Shown: positions 1-10,427, counted from the stretch's first letter. The stretch: 64,000 bases of DNA from Persicobacter diffluens (GCF_036244895.1 NZ_BQKE01000005.1:62001-126000); one strand, 5' to 3'. Translations and numbers: made by a program. The notes: generated by a model not told the origin, from the sequence alone.

Positions 1-3000
1 AAATCGTTTACCATTATACTTGTTTTTTCCCCGGCAATTATAGCCTTTTTGACTACCTCTCCTTTGACATTGATTAGTTGATAATCAAGCTGTGAGGCAT
101 CAGGGGCTATCACTTGTAGATGATCACTCACAGGGTTAGGATAGGCCAGGATCTGGTAATCATCAGTGTTAGGATCTGCGCCTGCTGCATCCTCAAAGCT
201 AAGGGTGCGGAGATTGGACACATCCGGATAAGGCAAGTTATAATGATCTAATAACATCTTGAATTTAGGGGCCTCATCGATGGGTTGGCCCACATATTCC
301 ACATGTCCCCATTGTCCCCACTTGGACCAGCCGGCTAACATCACGAATGGAACGTTCGTCACCAAACCGGATTGCTCATAGCGTTCAATCCACTGCTCGT
401 ATAGGGCGGCAAATGCAGGCATTCTTTCCAAATCATGAATGTAGTCCACCGATTCAGGACGAACATCAAACCATTTTCCTAATTTAGTATCACCATTATA
501 TATATCCCGACTGGTGATCAGGTGAGAGTTACCCTCATAGGCAACAATTGGGATACCAGCCTCACGAGCGGCTTTCAGATTATCACCAACTTTTTTGGAA
601 TAAGAATGGAATTCATTATCGGTAAATGGCCCGGAGCCTAAACGTTTGGCCAGCTCATTGAGCACCATTTGCTTATTATCCTTGACCTGATTCCAGTTGT
701 CATGCATCCACTGCTCAATACCGTGGGCAAAATAGGTAGTCACGGCGATGGCATCAAAATCTACATGAGGGGTGGCCACTTCCAATATTTGCTTGGTTAC
801 CCATGCATCTCCATAACCCGTTTGAGTACCAATAATTCTCACTACTCGCTCAGGATCACCAAAAGCATCTCTAAATACATTGGTCTTCATTTTGGAAATA
901 TTCCCCAGACGCTGGTGGAAATTGTTTCCTGGTATTGAAGTGTTATTATTGACATAATGACTTTGAGAGAAGCCCCAATTCCAAACCTCATTAGAATATT
1001 CGATCCATACTCGAAGGTTGCTTTTTAACGGCTCGGTGGTTTTTTTGCTACCGTCATATCCCGTTTTAATCAGGGTAGCCAATTTTCTTACAAAATCATC
1101 GTCCGCTTCATGTGGAATACATACCCACATATCCGTATTCATTTCATTGGCCAGCTCGATCATCGCTTCATAGGAGGCACTGATCACATAAGGTGCGGCG
1201 GTAGAATTTTTCAAAGCCGAAGAATAAGAAGCCCAATCGCGAGGGGTGCGATCACTCCATTTTTTTACTTTGGAATGGTTGGTATGCCCCAAGTCCATCA
1301 TTCGTAAAACTCCTCCTACAAAAGGCTTCATATATTCCGTATATTCCGGGTTCCATAGGCTTGGATTATCTTCTTGCCCCGGAAGGTAGATATGGATCTT
1401 CGTAGCGGGGAAGCTGTTGACTCTAAACTTAATGGCGTGCTTGTCCCCATTGGTCATCTCCATCTGATACCTTCTCTTTTTCACTGTTCCGGAAAGGTCC
1501 TCACTGATAAGTGTCGCATCCGCGAAAATGGATACATCGCCGCTACCTTCCCAGGTCAGGGTATAGATGCCATCCTTCCAAGTTCTTCCATTGTCCACAC
1601 CGATCCATCCCTCAGGCTGTTGTCCATTGGCGGTCTTAGGACAACCATTTTCGTCCCAGGAGCCAACATACCACCAAAGGGCGGCTTTCACTGCATCATT
1701 GAAGGGGCAATAGGGCTGATAATAATTCACGCCGTTTAGTCCTACTCCAACCTTAGGCCAATCTCCGGATACCGGAGGGACTTCTCCTGCTTGACTGATG
1801 TTAACGGTAGCGGTCAGTCCTTCTCCGTTGATGGTGATGGTCGCATTTCTGCTGTCTGAACCGTTAGCTGCTGTGGTAACCGTTATCGTCGAATTATTAG
1901 CGCCACTGGTTTTGTCCAGCGTGATCCAGCTTTGAGATGCACTGATCGTCCAGGCCACATTTGACGAAATATTGAAGGAGGCTGATCCGCCATTTTGGCC
2001 ATAACTTAATGAGCTTGGGCTTACACTCAGTTCCTTGCTTGGAGGAGGAGGAACGTCACCATTCATCGAACCATAGACAATCAGATCATCTCCAGTGCCA
2101 CGGCCCAGTCCGCAGGACTCATATTTATCCGTTCCGCCGGAAATATATATTCTGAACTCAACGGAAGAGGTCAACTGCACATGATTAGTCAGCTCGATGG
2201 AAACCATCGAAGCATCCTGATTGGCCTGTACAGTGGTAGCGCCTAAGGTGTTTGAGGTGGAGAAACCATTGACACTTGACATTAAAGTGAAAGTACGACT
2301 TACATTCTGACTGACAGGTCTGAAATCCACTTTGGTGATGCTAACATCATTCCCACTTTCAGGGCTAATGCTAAAGGTAATGTATTCCGAGCCGTTGATA
2401 GCGTCAGTAAGGTTGGATGCAGTTTGATCCTTGGCCGTCAATCCATGGCCATCACCATACTTCAGGGCAGTTAATCCCTGGCCGAAAGAGGTGGCCGTAA
2501 CGCTTAATCCAGCCATGGAGGTTTTTGGATCCACACTTCCGGCACCGTTGGTGCCTGTAAATTCCCAGCTGGCCAACTCCCCTGAGGCAGGCGGGTTGGT
2601 AACCCCTGCATCCTGGCTGATATTGATTGTACGGCTTATGCCCTCTCCACTTACAGTAACACTGCCACTTCTGGCTTCAGCATCATTGGATGCAACACTA
2701 ATGCTGATGTTACCATTATTACTACCACTGGCAGGGTTCAGCGTAATCCAGCTTTCAGCAGTGCTGGCTTGCCAATTTATGTTTGAGGAGATGGACACAT
2801 TTTGACTACCTCCGGCTGCGGGAAAGTCAAGATTCGAGCTGGAGACAGTCAGGAAGGGTGAACTTCCCGTATCTACCTGTCCATTAACAATAAGGTCGTC
2901 ACCGTCCCCGGCACCCAAACCTACGGCTTCGTATTTATTGGTACCTCCATACACATAGATTCGAAATTCAACCGCCTCAGCGAGTTGATTATGGTTGGAA

Positions 3001-3455
3001 ATAGGAATGCTTTGCAAACTCGCCTCCACATTTACCTGGATGTTGAAACTTCCTAAAACCGAGGAAGCATCGAAGCCACTATGGCTGGAGAGGATGGCAA
3101 AAGTTCGACTGGTGTTTTGACTCACAGGCCGGATTTGTAAATCACTAATGCTGATGGTTTGCCCATTGGCAGGAGTAAGGGTAAAAGTAAAGTACTCCTC
3201 CTGACTGATGGCTTCGGTCAGGCTGCTGGCGAGTTGCTCTTTGGCAGTAAAAGCGTTGCCCCCATTGTAACTCAGAGGGACGATACCATTACCAGCGGTA
3301 AAATCTGATACATTTACTCCGGACGCCTGGTAATCCGGCGGACTACTACTGGGCGTATTAGTACCGGCAAAATCCCATTGGGCTAATGATTGCCCCCAGG
3401 TTAATGAACTCAGGTTCATGAGGAACAGGAGCAATAAGTAATGCTTCGTTTTCAT
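1..3455 (-). CDS. T9SS-secreted multidomain putative clan GH-A glycosidase (3' end outside window)
   Basis: About 1151 residues are visible; the gene runs off the left edge, probably only a few dozen residues before its stop. A signal peptide (MKTKHYLLLLFLMNLSSLTWGQ) starts at 3455. Two tandem units follow, each a jelly-roll-like module plus a BACON-type Ig domain (about 24-281 and 291-555; the BACON signature is SWITL at the end of a strand). The putative catalytic region is about 562-1040 and the start of a T9SS sorting domain (AYPNPVSD) lies near 1099. Candidate catalytic glutamates are E823 (IEYSNEVWNW, an NE motif like the acid/base of clan GH-A) and E974 (VAYEGN, candidate nucleophile). 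The catalytic part resembles that of the gene at 35516-38773. Proteins of this kind are often annotated only as 'cellulose-binding'. The substrate is unknown; extracellular location is inferred from the sorting domain. Confidence 0.75.
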   Translation of the reverse strand, partial: MKTKHYLLLLFLMNLSSLTWGQSLAQWDFAGTNTPSSSPPDYQASGVNVSDFTAGNGIVPLSYNGGNAFTAKEQLASSLTEAISQEEYFTFTLTPANGQTISISDLQIRPVSQNTSRTFAILSSHSGFDASSVLGSFNIQVNVEASLQSIPISNHNQLAEAVEFRIYVYGGTNKYEAVGLGAGDGDDLIVNGQVDTGSSPFLTVSSSNLDFPAAGGSQNVSISSNINWQASTAESWITLNPASGSNNGNISISVASNDAEARSGSVTVSGEGISRTINISQDAGVTNPPASGELASWEFTGTNGAGSVDPKTSMAGLSVTATSFGQGLTALKYGDGHGLTAKDQTASNLTDAINGSEYITFSISPESGNDVSITKVDFRPVSQNVSRTFTLMSSVNGFSTSNTLGATTVQANQDASMVSIELTNHVQLTSSVEFRIYISGGTDKYESCGLGRGTGDDLIVYGSMNGDVPPPPSKELSVSPSSLSYGQNGGSASFNISSNVAWTISASQSWITLDKTSGANNSTITVTTAANGSDSRNATITINGEGLTATVNISQAGEVPPVSGDWPKVGVGLNGVNYYQPYCPFNDAVKAALWWYVGSWDENGCPKTANGQQPEGWIGVDNGRTWKDGIYTLTWEGSGDVSIFADATLISEDLSGTVKKRRYQMEMTNGDKHAIKFRVNSFPATKIHIYLPGQEDNPSLWNPEYTEYMKPFVGGVLRMMDLGHTNHSKVKKWSDRTPRDWASYSSALKNSTAAPYVISASYEAMIELANEMNTDMWVCIPHEADDDFVRKLATLIKTGYDGSKKTTEPLKSNLRVWIEYSNEVWNWGFSQSHYVNNNTSIPGNNFHQRLGNISKMKTNVFRDAFGDPERVVRIIGTQTGYGDAWVTKQILEVATPHVDFDAIAVTTYFAHGIEQWMHDNWNQVKDNKQMVLNELAKRLGSGPFTDNEFHSYSKKVGDNLKAAREAGIPIVAYEGNSHLITSRDIYNGDTKLGKWFDVRPESVDYIHDLERMPAFAALYEQWIERYEQSGLVTNVPFVMLAGWSKWGQWGHVEYVGQPIDEAPKFKMLLDHYNLPYPDVSNLRTLSFEDAAGADPNTDDYQILAYPNPVSDHLQVIAPDASQLDYQLINVKGEVVKKAIIAGEKTSIMVND

Positions 3456-3990
3456 TATAAAAATAGTTTACGTAAAAAAATATAGTTTAAATAATATCCC
3501 ATATTAAAAGAATGGGATGGTTTGATGATTGAAATGCCTGAAAAAAATCTATTAATTCATGTGAATGAATGGTGGTTTTTAATTGTTGGTTTTGTTTTAC
3601 GAATAATAAGTTATATCTCGTAGTGAGGTAATGAGAGAAAATATTGATTAAAAATGGGTATATTTTTTTGGATGAAAACTTAGGTTTTTTTGACCGATAT
3701 AAAGTGGATATTTTGTTCCGCTTATATCCTATCCGCCAAACAGGAAGAGGAGTATTTTTTCGCTCTAATCTGTTTTTAATGCGCGGAAACTAACTAAAAG
3801 GTGTCGAAAAAAATTACCCATTTGAGATAAGGTGTTTTGGGCTGTAGGTAAAAATTGACGTATGGATGTCATGGCTCATTTTTCCAAATGCAACCTTCAA
3901 ATGTTATCATTCAAATTTGGCGATGAAATTTTAAGAAGTTTCAAGGTCAAATAGTTCGGTTCAACAACCTCAGTAGCTCACCCAGCTTTA

Positions 3991-4153
3991 GGGAGTGTTT
4001 AAAAGCACACCATCCGGCTACAAATTCGAATTATTGGAAGCGATTTTGGATAATTTCTCCAAAATACTGCTGCTACTCTCTCAAAATAATCGGGTACCCC
4101 TTCTGCAATAATCAAATTTTCGCTGCGAATTTTGGCTTTTAAACACGCTCTTA
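3991..4153 (+). repeat. Dispersed repeat family R, copy R1
   Basis: One of the best-preserved copies. It begins GAGTGTTTAAAAG and ends CTTTTAAACACGCTC, an imperfect terminal inverted repeat. The interior has the family core CCATCCGGCTACAAATTCG, then ATTGGAAGCGATTTTGG, and TCAAAATAATCGGGTA. It has no coding capacity. Orientation is defined with CCATCCGGCT near the 5' end. Confidence 0.85.
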
Positions 4154-4176
4154 TTGAGGCTTTTTTATAAGGGGAT

Positions 4177-4209
4177 AAAAAAAGCCAACACCTTGAAAAG
4201 GCATTGGCT
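4177..4209 (-). terminator. Intrinsic terminator downstream of sulfatase
   Basis: Read on the minus strand, AGCCAATGCCTT / AAGGTGTTGGCT pair with a short loop and are followed by a run of seven T. It lies 86 bases past the sulfatase stop at 4296. Confidence 0.8.
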
Positions 4210-4295
4210 ACAATTGGATTTTTTTGGAATTTAGCTTTTGATTTTTTTCGATTAATTCGATTGACCTGTATCAGCCATTTACTGCCTAATTCCCC

Positions 4296-6044
4296 TTAGG
4301 GCTGTTGATTTTGTTCCAGCGAGGAAGCAGATGAAAAACAGATATTCGTAAGACGCCATTCTTTACCGTGATCAGCATTTATTTTTATATGGAGCCAATG
4401 GGTAAGTTTCCCCGCATTTTCCTCAGTCTTCATATTGGCTTGTAGATGTATGTTTTCTGAGCCTTTGATTTTATAGTCCTCTAATTGAATAAGAGGATCG
4501 GCCACCTCAAATTTAATTTCTGCCTTTCCTTTTCCAACTAAATAATCAAATGCCTTTTTGATCTCGCCCGTTTCCGGTATGCTGTTTACCGCCGGGAGAA
4601 AAAGCTGTCCCTTTGAGGGTTGGTGTATGATGGGGTGTGTGAGGGATGTTTCCACATGCAATTGATTGAAAGCCACCCTGGATTGTTCCAACATTAATTG
4701 GGTAAGTTCCGGATTAAGCTGGACCAGGTTATGACGTTCCTGCGGATCTTCTTGCACGTTGAATAATCTTAGGGTTGATCCTTTTTCTTCAAACTCCTGC
4801 TCACTTCCATTCTGAATTAGCTTATAAGGGCCTTTTCGGTAAGCAATGGCCTGTTCCTTAAAGTCATATAAGCGGTGTACATTGGACGACTTCAAAGTGA
4901 TATACTCATTGAATTTACCTAATGTGCTCCAGGCCTCCTGCGACGGTTGCCACGCACGGTGGGCATAAAATAAATGTTCCTCGGAGCAATCAGAAGCAAA
5001 GTCAATGAGATCTGACTGATTTTGAATTCTTCTTTCCGATAGGTCCTGAATCATGGCGAAAATATCCTGTCCACTGATGAACTTATCAGAATAACCGGCA
5101 CCAAACCCATGAAAGTAAAAAGGCGATTTAATTCCATTTTCCAGAATATTACCTTTATGACCACGGTATTGGTGGTGATAACGGTACTTGCGATCCTCCT
5201 CACTGAGGTAACGATGGATGATGGCCGGGCCATTGTCGCTCATGAATAGAACATAAGTGGGGCGGTTCTGTGGTAAAGATTGAATTTCGTCCAGTAATCG
5301 ACCAATGTGCGTGTCCAGATGCGTAATCATTCCATACAGGGTCGACAAACCGTTGGACAGGCCTTTTTCTTTATATATATTTTTATATTTCTCTGGAGCT
5401 TTCAGCGGTTCATGTACCGTTAGATAGGGGAGGTAAGCAAAAAATGGGCGTGGGTCATCCCGATGCATATACTGAATAGCATAATCCGTGATCGTTTGGG
5501 TTACCCAACCTTCATGGCTAATAGCTTTGCCATTAAAATGGCCATGATTTTGGCCGTCTTTGTCGATATATTCATATAGGCGGGCCATGAATGCTTCCTC
5601 AAATCCACGATCCCAGGGCATATATCCAGGTGTCTTGCCTAAATGCCATTTACCCCACATAGCAGTGCGATATCCTTTTTCCTGCAATACATCGGCAATA
5701 GTTTGCTCCTCTAAATTTAGATAATCTTTACCTCCGTGCACATGGCTGACCCCAACGGAAAGGTGGGGCTTTCCTGTTAATAATTCTGCCCGACTACTTG
5801 CACAAACTGGCGTAACGTAAAATTGTGAAAAACGAATAGACTCCATCGCTAAGCGGTCAATATTTGGCGCCTTAACGGTCATGTTACCTTCAGAGGGAAG
5901 GTCATCGATGCCCAGGTCATCCAACTGAATTAAAACGATGTTTGGCCGTTGGTCTTTTCCACTTTGGCTGTACCCCATCGTGGAAAGAAAACTTAACCAT
6001 ATTCCTATGATTATCGGGTAACAGGTTTTTGGAAAAATAGACAT
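4296..6044 (-). CDS. Family S1 sulfatase with atypical C-A-S-S-R active-site motif
   Basis: 582-residue exported sulfatase (signal peptide about 1-26, ending MGYSQS). Formylglycine-dependent S1 sulfatases hydrolyse sulfate esters on glycans. The N-terminal metal-binding segment is visible (NIVLIQLDDLG, D42/D43), and the second metal/active-site strand is FMSDNGPAI. The formylglycine site is C81 in C81-A-S-S-R. The usual rule is C-x-P/A-x-R, so serine at the third position is unusual, while the following AELLTG is normal. MWGKWHLGK is the conserved K/H pair region. The C-terminal ~100 residues form a non-catalytic beta-rich tail. It lies 138 bases downstream of the DUF1593 gene and probably shares its transcript. 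Sulfatase membership is secure; the sulfated sugar cannot be told. Confidence 0.92.
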   Translation of the reverse strand: MSIFPKTCYPIIIGIWLSFLSTMGYSQSGKDQRPNIVLIQLDDLGIDDLPSEGNMTVKAPNIDRLAMESIRFSQFYVTPVCASSRAELLTGKPHLSVGVSHVHGGKDYLNLEEQTIADVLQEKGYRTAMWGKWHLGKTPGYMPWDRGFEEAFMARLYEYIDKDGQNHGHFNGKAISHEGWVTQTITDYAIQYMHRDDPRPFFAYLPYLTVHEPLKAPEKYKNIYKEKGLSNGLSTLYGMITHLDTHIGRLLDEIQSLPQNRPTYVLFMSDNGPAIIHRYLSEEDRKYRYHHQYRGHKGNILENGIKSPFYFHGFGAGYSDKFISGQDIFAMIQDLSERRIQNQSDLIDFASDCSEEHLFYAHRAWQPSQEAWSTLGKFNEYITLKSSNVHRLYDFKEQAIAYRKGPYKLIQNGSEQEFEEKGSTLRLFNVQEDPQERHNLVQLNPELTQLMLEQSRVAFNQLHVETSLTHPIIHQPSKGQLFLPAVNSIPETGEIKKAFDYLVGKGKAEIKFEVADPLIQLEDYKIKGSENIHLQANMKTEENAGKLTHWLHIKINADHGKEWRLTNICFSSASSLEQNQQP

Positions 6045-6182
6045 AGTTAATGCTTTTGAGTTTGAAAAAACGGTTGCCCGTATTCGAAGAAAGGAGAAAG
6101 CAGGTAAATGTTGAACTTTAGATTTAGCCCCTCATAAATAGTCACCTCACTGCTGCTAATTGTAGGTTTAGCCCTTGAAATA

Positions 6183-7625
6183 TTAATGTAGAAATGCTTT
6201 TCTTTTGATTAAAAATCGCTTGTAACTGCTCAGAGGTATAGCTCTTTGATCGCTGACTTTTAGGATCAAATGAATGTCTTCCTCTTTGGTATTATTAAAG
6301 CTTAAGGTAACCTTTTCCGTGTCAGTGCCATCAAGATGAATATGATCAGTGCTTTCAAGTCCAGATGCCTCAGGGTAAAGTATCCATTCGAACTGAAGGG
6401 CATCACCATCAGGATCAAAACTTAAACTCGCATCCAGTTGCAGCTTTTTTTCATGAGCAATTTCGATTTCCTGTATAAGTTCTCCTTCACAATAACCATT
6501 ACGCATTTGGATGACTGGGTAATGGTTAGCCTCCTCATAGCGGCTGGCAGTAGCCCACTTTACGCGGTTGGCAAAATCATTTTGGAAATCTGTTCTCCAT
6601 CGGAAAACAGTCGCTTGAGGAGCCAATGCACCACGGTTTGTAGTGTCGGTGTAAGCATATTCTTGCGTATCTCTGAACCTATTATCTTGCTTTTGTTGAA
6701 ATCGACCACCCCAACCACCGTATTCGGGTTTTTCCGGGACATTTAAACCATTACTGAGGAAATATAGCAAAGAAGGCGAATCTCCTTCCTTCATTACACC
6801 ATGTGGATTTTTATTCTTCCCACCGGTCCATGCCTTGTCTGGATATAACTTAGTGATTGGGTTTTGACCAATGATATTGTGCTCCATCCATTCCCGAGAA
6901 GTAGTGGATAAATCACCTCCTAAAAACATCCCCCGATAAGTAGAGTCCCAACTATTCCCGTTTTCAGCAAGAGAAAGAATGATCTTTAACCCTTGAAATT
7001 GTTGAAGGATCCAGTCGTTGGAACTATCCTGCTTTCCTATAAAATAGACTTGTAGTTTATCAATGAATTCATCTTGCTCTGCCTCGGACCTTTCATGACG
7101 AATTCGCCATAAAGCCTGGGCTAAATCACAGGCTCCTCCCCAAACGGCAACATTCACTCGACTTTTTGATTGATCAACTACGTTGATGATCCAGTCAGAC
7201 CCCTCCGTATCGTGCGCTGCTCCAACGTAATTTTGATATGGAATATTTCGCCCATTTTTATCCGATCCCTTTTTTACTAATTGATGCAAGTAAGATGCGG
7301 AAGGGAAAGTAGGGGCATGAATTCTAAAGTTTTGTTCCACTTCACCATAAGCATCAATCAATTGATGGGCAAGATCATCCCTCAAAACGGCAGCTTCATC
7401 TTCGCTATTATTGTCCGCATTCGTAATGATCCCTGCGAGCTGAACGCGATCTAAATAGTGGAGCAATCGCACCAATGATTGTTGGTCATCAGGGTCTTGC
7501 CCTAGGTCTGTGGTCACAATCAAAACAGGTTGATCGTTAGGCTCTGCCATGGTGGGTAAACTCAAAAGTGCAAGGACCACGAGGGCCAGCAAGCTGCACT
7601 TAATTTGTCGAAGATAAATTGCCAT
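6183..7625 (-). CDS. DUF1593 / nucleoside-hydrolase-like secreted protein (Sde182 type)
   Basis: 480 residues with a signal peptide (about 1-27, ending PTMAEP). Residues about 33-320 match the DUF1593 nucleoside-hydrolase-like fold: VLIVTTDLGQDPDDQQSLVRL is the Asp-rich Ca-binding loop typical of nucleoside hydrolases, and NVAVWGGACDLAQAL is a second conserved block. The C-terminal part (about 375-475, with LSFDPDGDALQFEW) is an Ig-like domain as in the cellulose-binding protein Sde182. Such proteins recur in polysaccharide loci, and a glycoside-active role rather than nucleoside cleavage is likely but unproven. It is transcribed in the same direction as the sulfatase that follows. Confidence 0.85.
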   Translation of the reverse strand: MAIYLRQIKCSLLALVVLALLSLPTMAEPNDQPVLIVTTDLGQDPDDQQSLVRLLHYLDRVQLAGIITNADNNSEDEAAVLRDDLAHQLIDAYGEVEQNFRIHAPTFPSASYLHQLVKKGSDKNGRNIPYQNYVGAAHDTEGSDWIINVVDQSKSRVNVAVWGGACDLAQALWRIRHERSEAEQDEFIDKLQVYFIGKQDSSNDWILQQFQGLKIILSLAENGNSWDSTYRGMFLGGDLSTTSREWMEHNIIGQNPITKLYPDKAWTGGKNKNPHGVMKEGDSPSLLYFLSNGLNVPEKPEYGGWGGRFQQKQDNRFRDTQEYAYTDTTNRGALAPQATVFRWRTDFQNDFANRVKWATASRYEEANHYPVIQMRNGYCEGELIQEIEIAHEKKLQLDASLSFDPDGDALQFEWILYPEASGLESTDHIHLDGTDTEKVTLSFNNTKEEDIHLILKVSDQRAIPLSSYKRFLIKRKAFLH

Positions 7626-7775
7626 TTTTCGTTTTTCAGTCGTGGTTGATTTTTCGAAAGAAACGATCCAAAATTTTAAATTCAGGGGAATTTTTGTCTC
7701 AATAGGTAGTAAATCTTAACCATTGATTTTTGATTAGAGTGGCTTTATAGTCCAGCCACCAGAATTTCGCGGTTT

Positions 7776-7926
7776 CGAGCATTTTTAAAGCACACCACCA
7801 GGCTACAAGCTCAAATTATTTGAAGCCATTTCGGGTAATTTGCCAACAGTAGCGACGTTATGCGCTCAAAATAATCGGGTATCGCTGCTGTAAAACTTCC
7901 ATTTTTGGCTATTAAACACGCGCTTA
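7776..7926 (+). repeat. Dispersed repeat family R, copy R2
   Basis: Begins GAGCATTTTTAAAGCACACC, carries CCACCAGGCTACAAG and the core TCAAAATAATCGGGTATCGC, and ends TTGGCTATTAAACACGCGC. Diverged relative to R1 but colinear with it along its whole length. Confidence 0.8.
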
Positions 7927-8785
7927 GATAAAAGATTTTTTTGAACTTAAACTTTCATTTGGTAGGTACCTTTGGTTAGTATGTGCTGAAAATAGGATCA
8001 GGAATAGCGTTGAAATATCAATATTGAGAATACTATGGATATGATCAAAAGATAGGTGTAAATGTGGTAAATTGAATTGGCCAATTGTTATCGCTCTTAA
8101 CCTTTATAAATGGATAAATAAAGGTTAAGTTGTATTTTTAGACTGCCCAGAAAAGAAGCGTATGGAAAAGAGGCTGAAGAATTTTCCTGGTTATAGATCA
8201 ATTCATGCTTAATAAGGAATAATCTAAATATTGGCAAGCGACAAGAATTTCTTCGGAATTAGTTCTTGCAAGACTGATTTTTCAAAAAACGATTTCCATT
8301 GATGATTGCTATCTTATAATTTAAAACAAATTGTATTAAGCCTTGAGAAGGTGAAGGGTCACTTGCTTTTAGGAATAATTTGTGAAATGAGGTTTTAAAG
8401 TTTTATAGAATCGTCTCCGTAAAATAGTAGTGAAAAGACCATATTGGTGATAACCAGTGGTTAAAAGGTAATTACTCAGCTTACTATTTAACATAACCTT
8501 TATTATAATATTAAAATGAAATAAGCTAAAATAAGTCTATATCATATACTAAAAATCATAAAAACCGGTTTTCATTACAAATAGAATTAATTGGAATTAC
8601 GCCATGCCGTATCTTATTAGTAAATCAGAAATCTCATTTTCCAGCTTATTAAGCGTATTATTTTTGAATTTAAATTATCCCTAATATGGATAGTATGCTT
8701 TATCCTTATTCATTCGGTCCCATGGAAAAATTCAAAACCATGCGAAAGGTCTCCATTTTGCATGCTTACCGTTAAATGAGGATTG

Positions 8786-8927
8786 AAAGCGTGTTTGAAA
8801 GCTTATTGGAAACAATTTTAGATAATTTCTCAAAAATGTCGCTGCTATTCTTTCAAAATAATCGGATATCACTACTGCAATAATCAATTTTCCTCGGTGA
8901 ATTTTGACTTTTTAACACGCTCTTAAG
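8786..8927 (+). repeat. Dispersed repeat family R, copy R3 (5' interior deleted)
   Basis: Begins AAAGCGTGTTTGAAAGC and then jumps straight to TTATTGGAAACAATTTTAG, lacking the CCGGCTGCAAATTC segment of other copies. The remainder (TCAAAATAATCGGATATC, TGCAATAATCAATTTTC) and the end TTTTTAACACGCTC are intact. The internal deletion shows that the ends are preserved independently of the middle. Confidence 0.8.
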
Positions 8928-9000
8928 CCTATATTTTTTAAGATAAATTATTATTTCAAATCGATTGTTATGATTCAGCTAAGCTCAAATATGGATTTTT

Positions 9001-10314
9001 TTAATTGTTGTTTAATTCACTAAAAAAGCGCAGTAACCACTCCTCTGCCGCTGCGGATTGCTCCGGATATTGCCAATGGCCGGCATTGGGATAAATGCCC
9101 AGGGCCTTTGGTGCGGAAATATTATTATATACCGCGTAAAATGGCATAGGAGGACATACGTCATCATGGTAACCTGTCAGGTAAAGGCCGGGCACCTTCA
9201 GCTGTCGGGCAAAATTAACAACATCATAATAAGGGGCAACCTTTAGCCAATTGGGATGATCCTGCTCATCGAAATGTTTAAACTGGTGAGGCCAGCCCCC
9301 GGTTTGATGCTTACGATAAGCCATCATATCCGCCATCGCAGGATAGTGAGCTGCCAGCCCTTTGACGTCAGGATGCAATGCTGCTACCATGATAGAAAGC
9401 GCTCCACCCTGAGAGCCTCCAGTGACTAATATCTGATCCAGATTTGCCTCTGGTAAGGTTTTAACAAAATCCACCGCCTTTACGCATCCTAAAATCACCC
9501 GGTGATAATAATAAGTGTCCCGCTGGTCGAGTCCGCGAATCTGGTAATTCGCCAATGCGCCAGTGGCCAGGTCCTGATACAGGGAGGGCTCTAAATTAAC
9601 GGGTATTCCATGAATGCCCATTTGAAGATAAATAACCTCTTTTTCCGCAATAGCATATCGATGGGCATAAGGTCGTACGCCCGCGCCCGGATAACCGATA
9701 ATCACCGGTAATGGCCCTTTGCTATTTTTGGGTATATTCAGTAAACCATACATTTTGCCGGTTCCCCGCCAACCTTCTTTCGTATTATGGTAGGATATAT
9801 GATAAACATTGACCTCTGATGTACATAAATCTGGTATTAAAGTCATTTCAGGTTTCAGACTGACTTCTCTAGCCTTAGTTATGGCCTGCTCCCAATAGGC
9901 CGTAAAGTCTTCCGGTAATGGAGTCACCGCCTGAATTTCCGCTACCTGGTAGCCAGCTTTGGAGAACGATTTGATCGTTTTTCCTTCATACTCCATATGA
10001 ACACGACAAGCATAGAATCCTGCCTTATCCACAGAAAATGGGCCGATCTCTGCGCGCCCCTCTTTCAGCGCAACTTTCCCCTTATGCAGGTGCTCGAAGC
10101 CATCCATTCCAAAATCATAGTGAACCACCACCTGTTTATTGACCGGCTGATCATAGGCTGTTGCGTAAAGCTGAAAGATGATTTCCTCCTTTTTCTCATA
10201 AGTCCATTTTTTAGGACTTATTTGTAAGTTAACATACTGTATGCTTGGCTGTGCATAAGTATTATGATAAAAAGTGCATAAAATAAACAGGTATATAAAT
10301 GTAATTTTCCTCAT
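9001..10314 (-). CDS. Acetyl xylan esterase-like (AXE1/CE7-type) alpha/beta hydrolase
   Basis: 437 residues with a signal peptide (about 1-21, ending NTYAQP). An N-terminal Ig-like domain (about 25-130) precedes an alpha/beta-hydrolase domain. The nucleophile elbow is G-G-S301-Q-G-G; the acid is D384 or D385 in GYHDDVCPP and the histidine is H413 in NAGHWQYPE. The order and the CPP motif fit the acetyl-xylan-esterase family (CE7-like), which removes acetyl groups from sugars. In this setting it probably de-acylates oligosaccharides in the periplasm. It stands alone, with gene-free DNA on both sides. The exact acyl group and sugar are not predictable. Confidence 0.85.
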   Translation of the reverse strand: MRKITFIYLFILCTFYHNTYAQPSIQYVNLQISPKKWTYEKKEEIIFQLYATAYDQPVNKQVVVHYDFGMDGFEHLHKGKVALKEGRAEIGPFSVDKAGFYACRVHMEYEGKTIKSFSKAGYQVAEIQAVTPLPEDFTAYWEQAITKAREVSLKPEMTLIPDLCTSEVNVYHISYHNTKEGWRGTGKMYGLLNIPKNSKGPLPVIIGYPGAGVRPYAHRYAIAEKEVIYLQMGIHGIPVNLEPSLYQDLATGALANYQIRGLDQRDTYYYHRVILGCVKAVDFVKTLPEANLDQILVTGGSQGGALSIMVAALHPDVKGLAAHYPAMADMMAYRKHQTGGWPHQFKHFDEQDHPNWLKVAPYYDVVNFARQLKVPGLYLTGYHDDVCPPMPFYAVYNNISAPKALGIYPNAGHWQYPEQSAAAEEWLLRFFSELNNN

Positions 10315-10427
10315 CAGTTAGGTTTTATATGGGTTAAAAAATAGTAGAAAAAATTAATGGTTTTACAGCTAAAAAGGCACTGCTTAATTTACTATAATCA
10401 AAATATATATTTTGGTATAAACCCCTT

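Larger units (their letters stand above)
3456..4295. other. Gene-free interval with repeat R1 and a terminator
   Basis: This 840-base AT-rich stretch lies between a sulfatase stop and the start of the left-edge giant gene. I see no credible gene. It holds family R repeat copy R1 (3991-4153), a hairpin terminator for the sulfatase (4177-4209) and, in its left part, presumably the promoter of the left-edge gene, which I could not place. Confidence 0.7.
7626..9000. other. 1.4-kb gene-free interval with repeats R2 and R3
   Basis: No credible coding sequence on either strand. It contains two family R copies (7776-7926 and 8786-8927) and otherwise AT-rich DNA (about 8.0-8.75 kb) in which I recognise nothing. 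This could be decayed sequence. Confidence 0.6.

Noticed and set aside
6183..7625. True nucleoside hydrolase for nucleotide salvage
   Set aside because: It is secreted, carries a C-terminal Ig-like domain of the Sde182 type and sits in a glycan locus; the DUF1593 family fits better.
3991..8927. CRISPR-like recurrence of similar intergenic blocks
   Set aside because: Copies are about 150 bp, widely and irregularly spaced, and occur in both orientations with no spacers and no cas genes; they are dispersed repeats.
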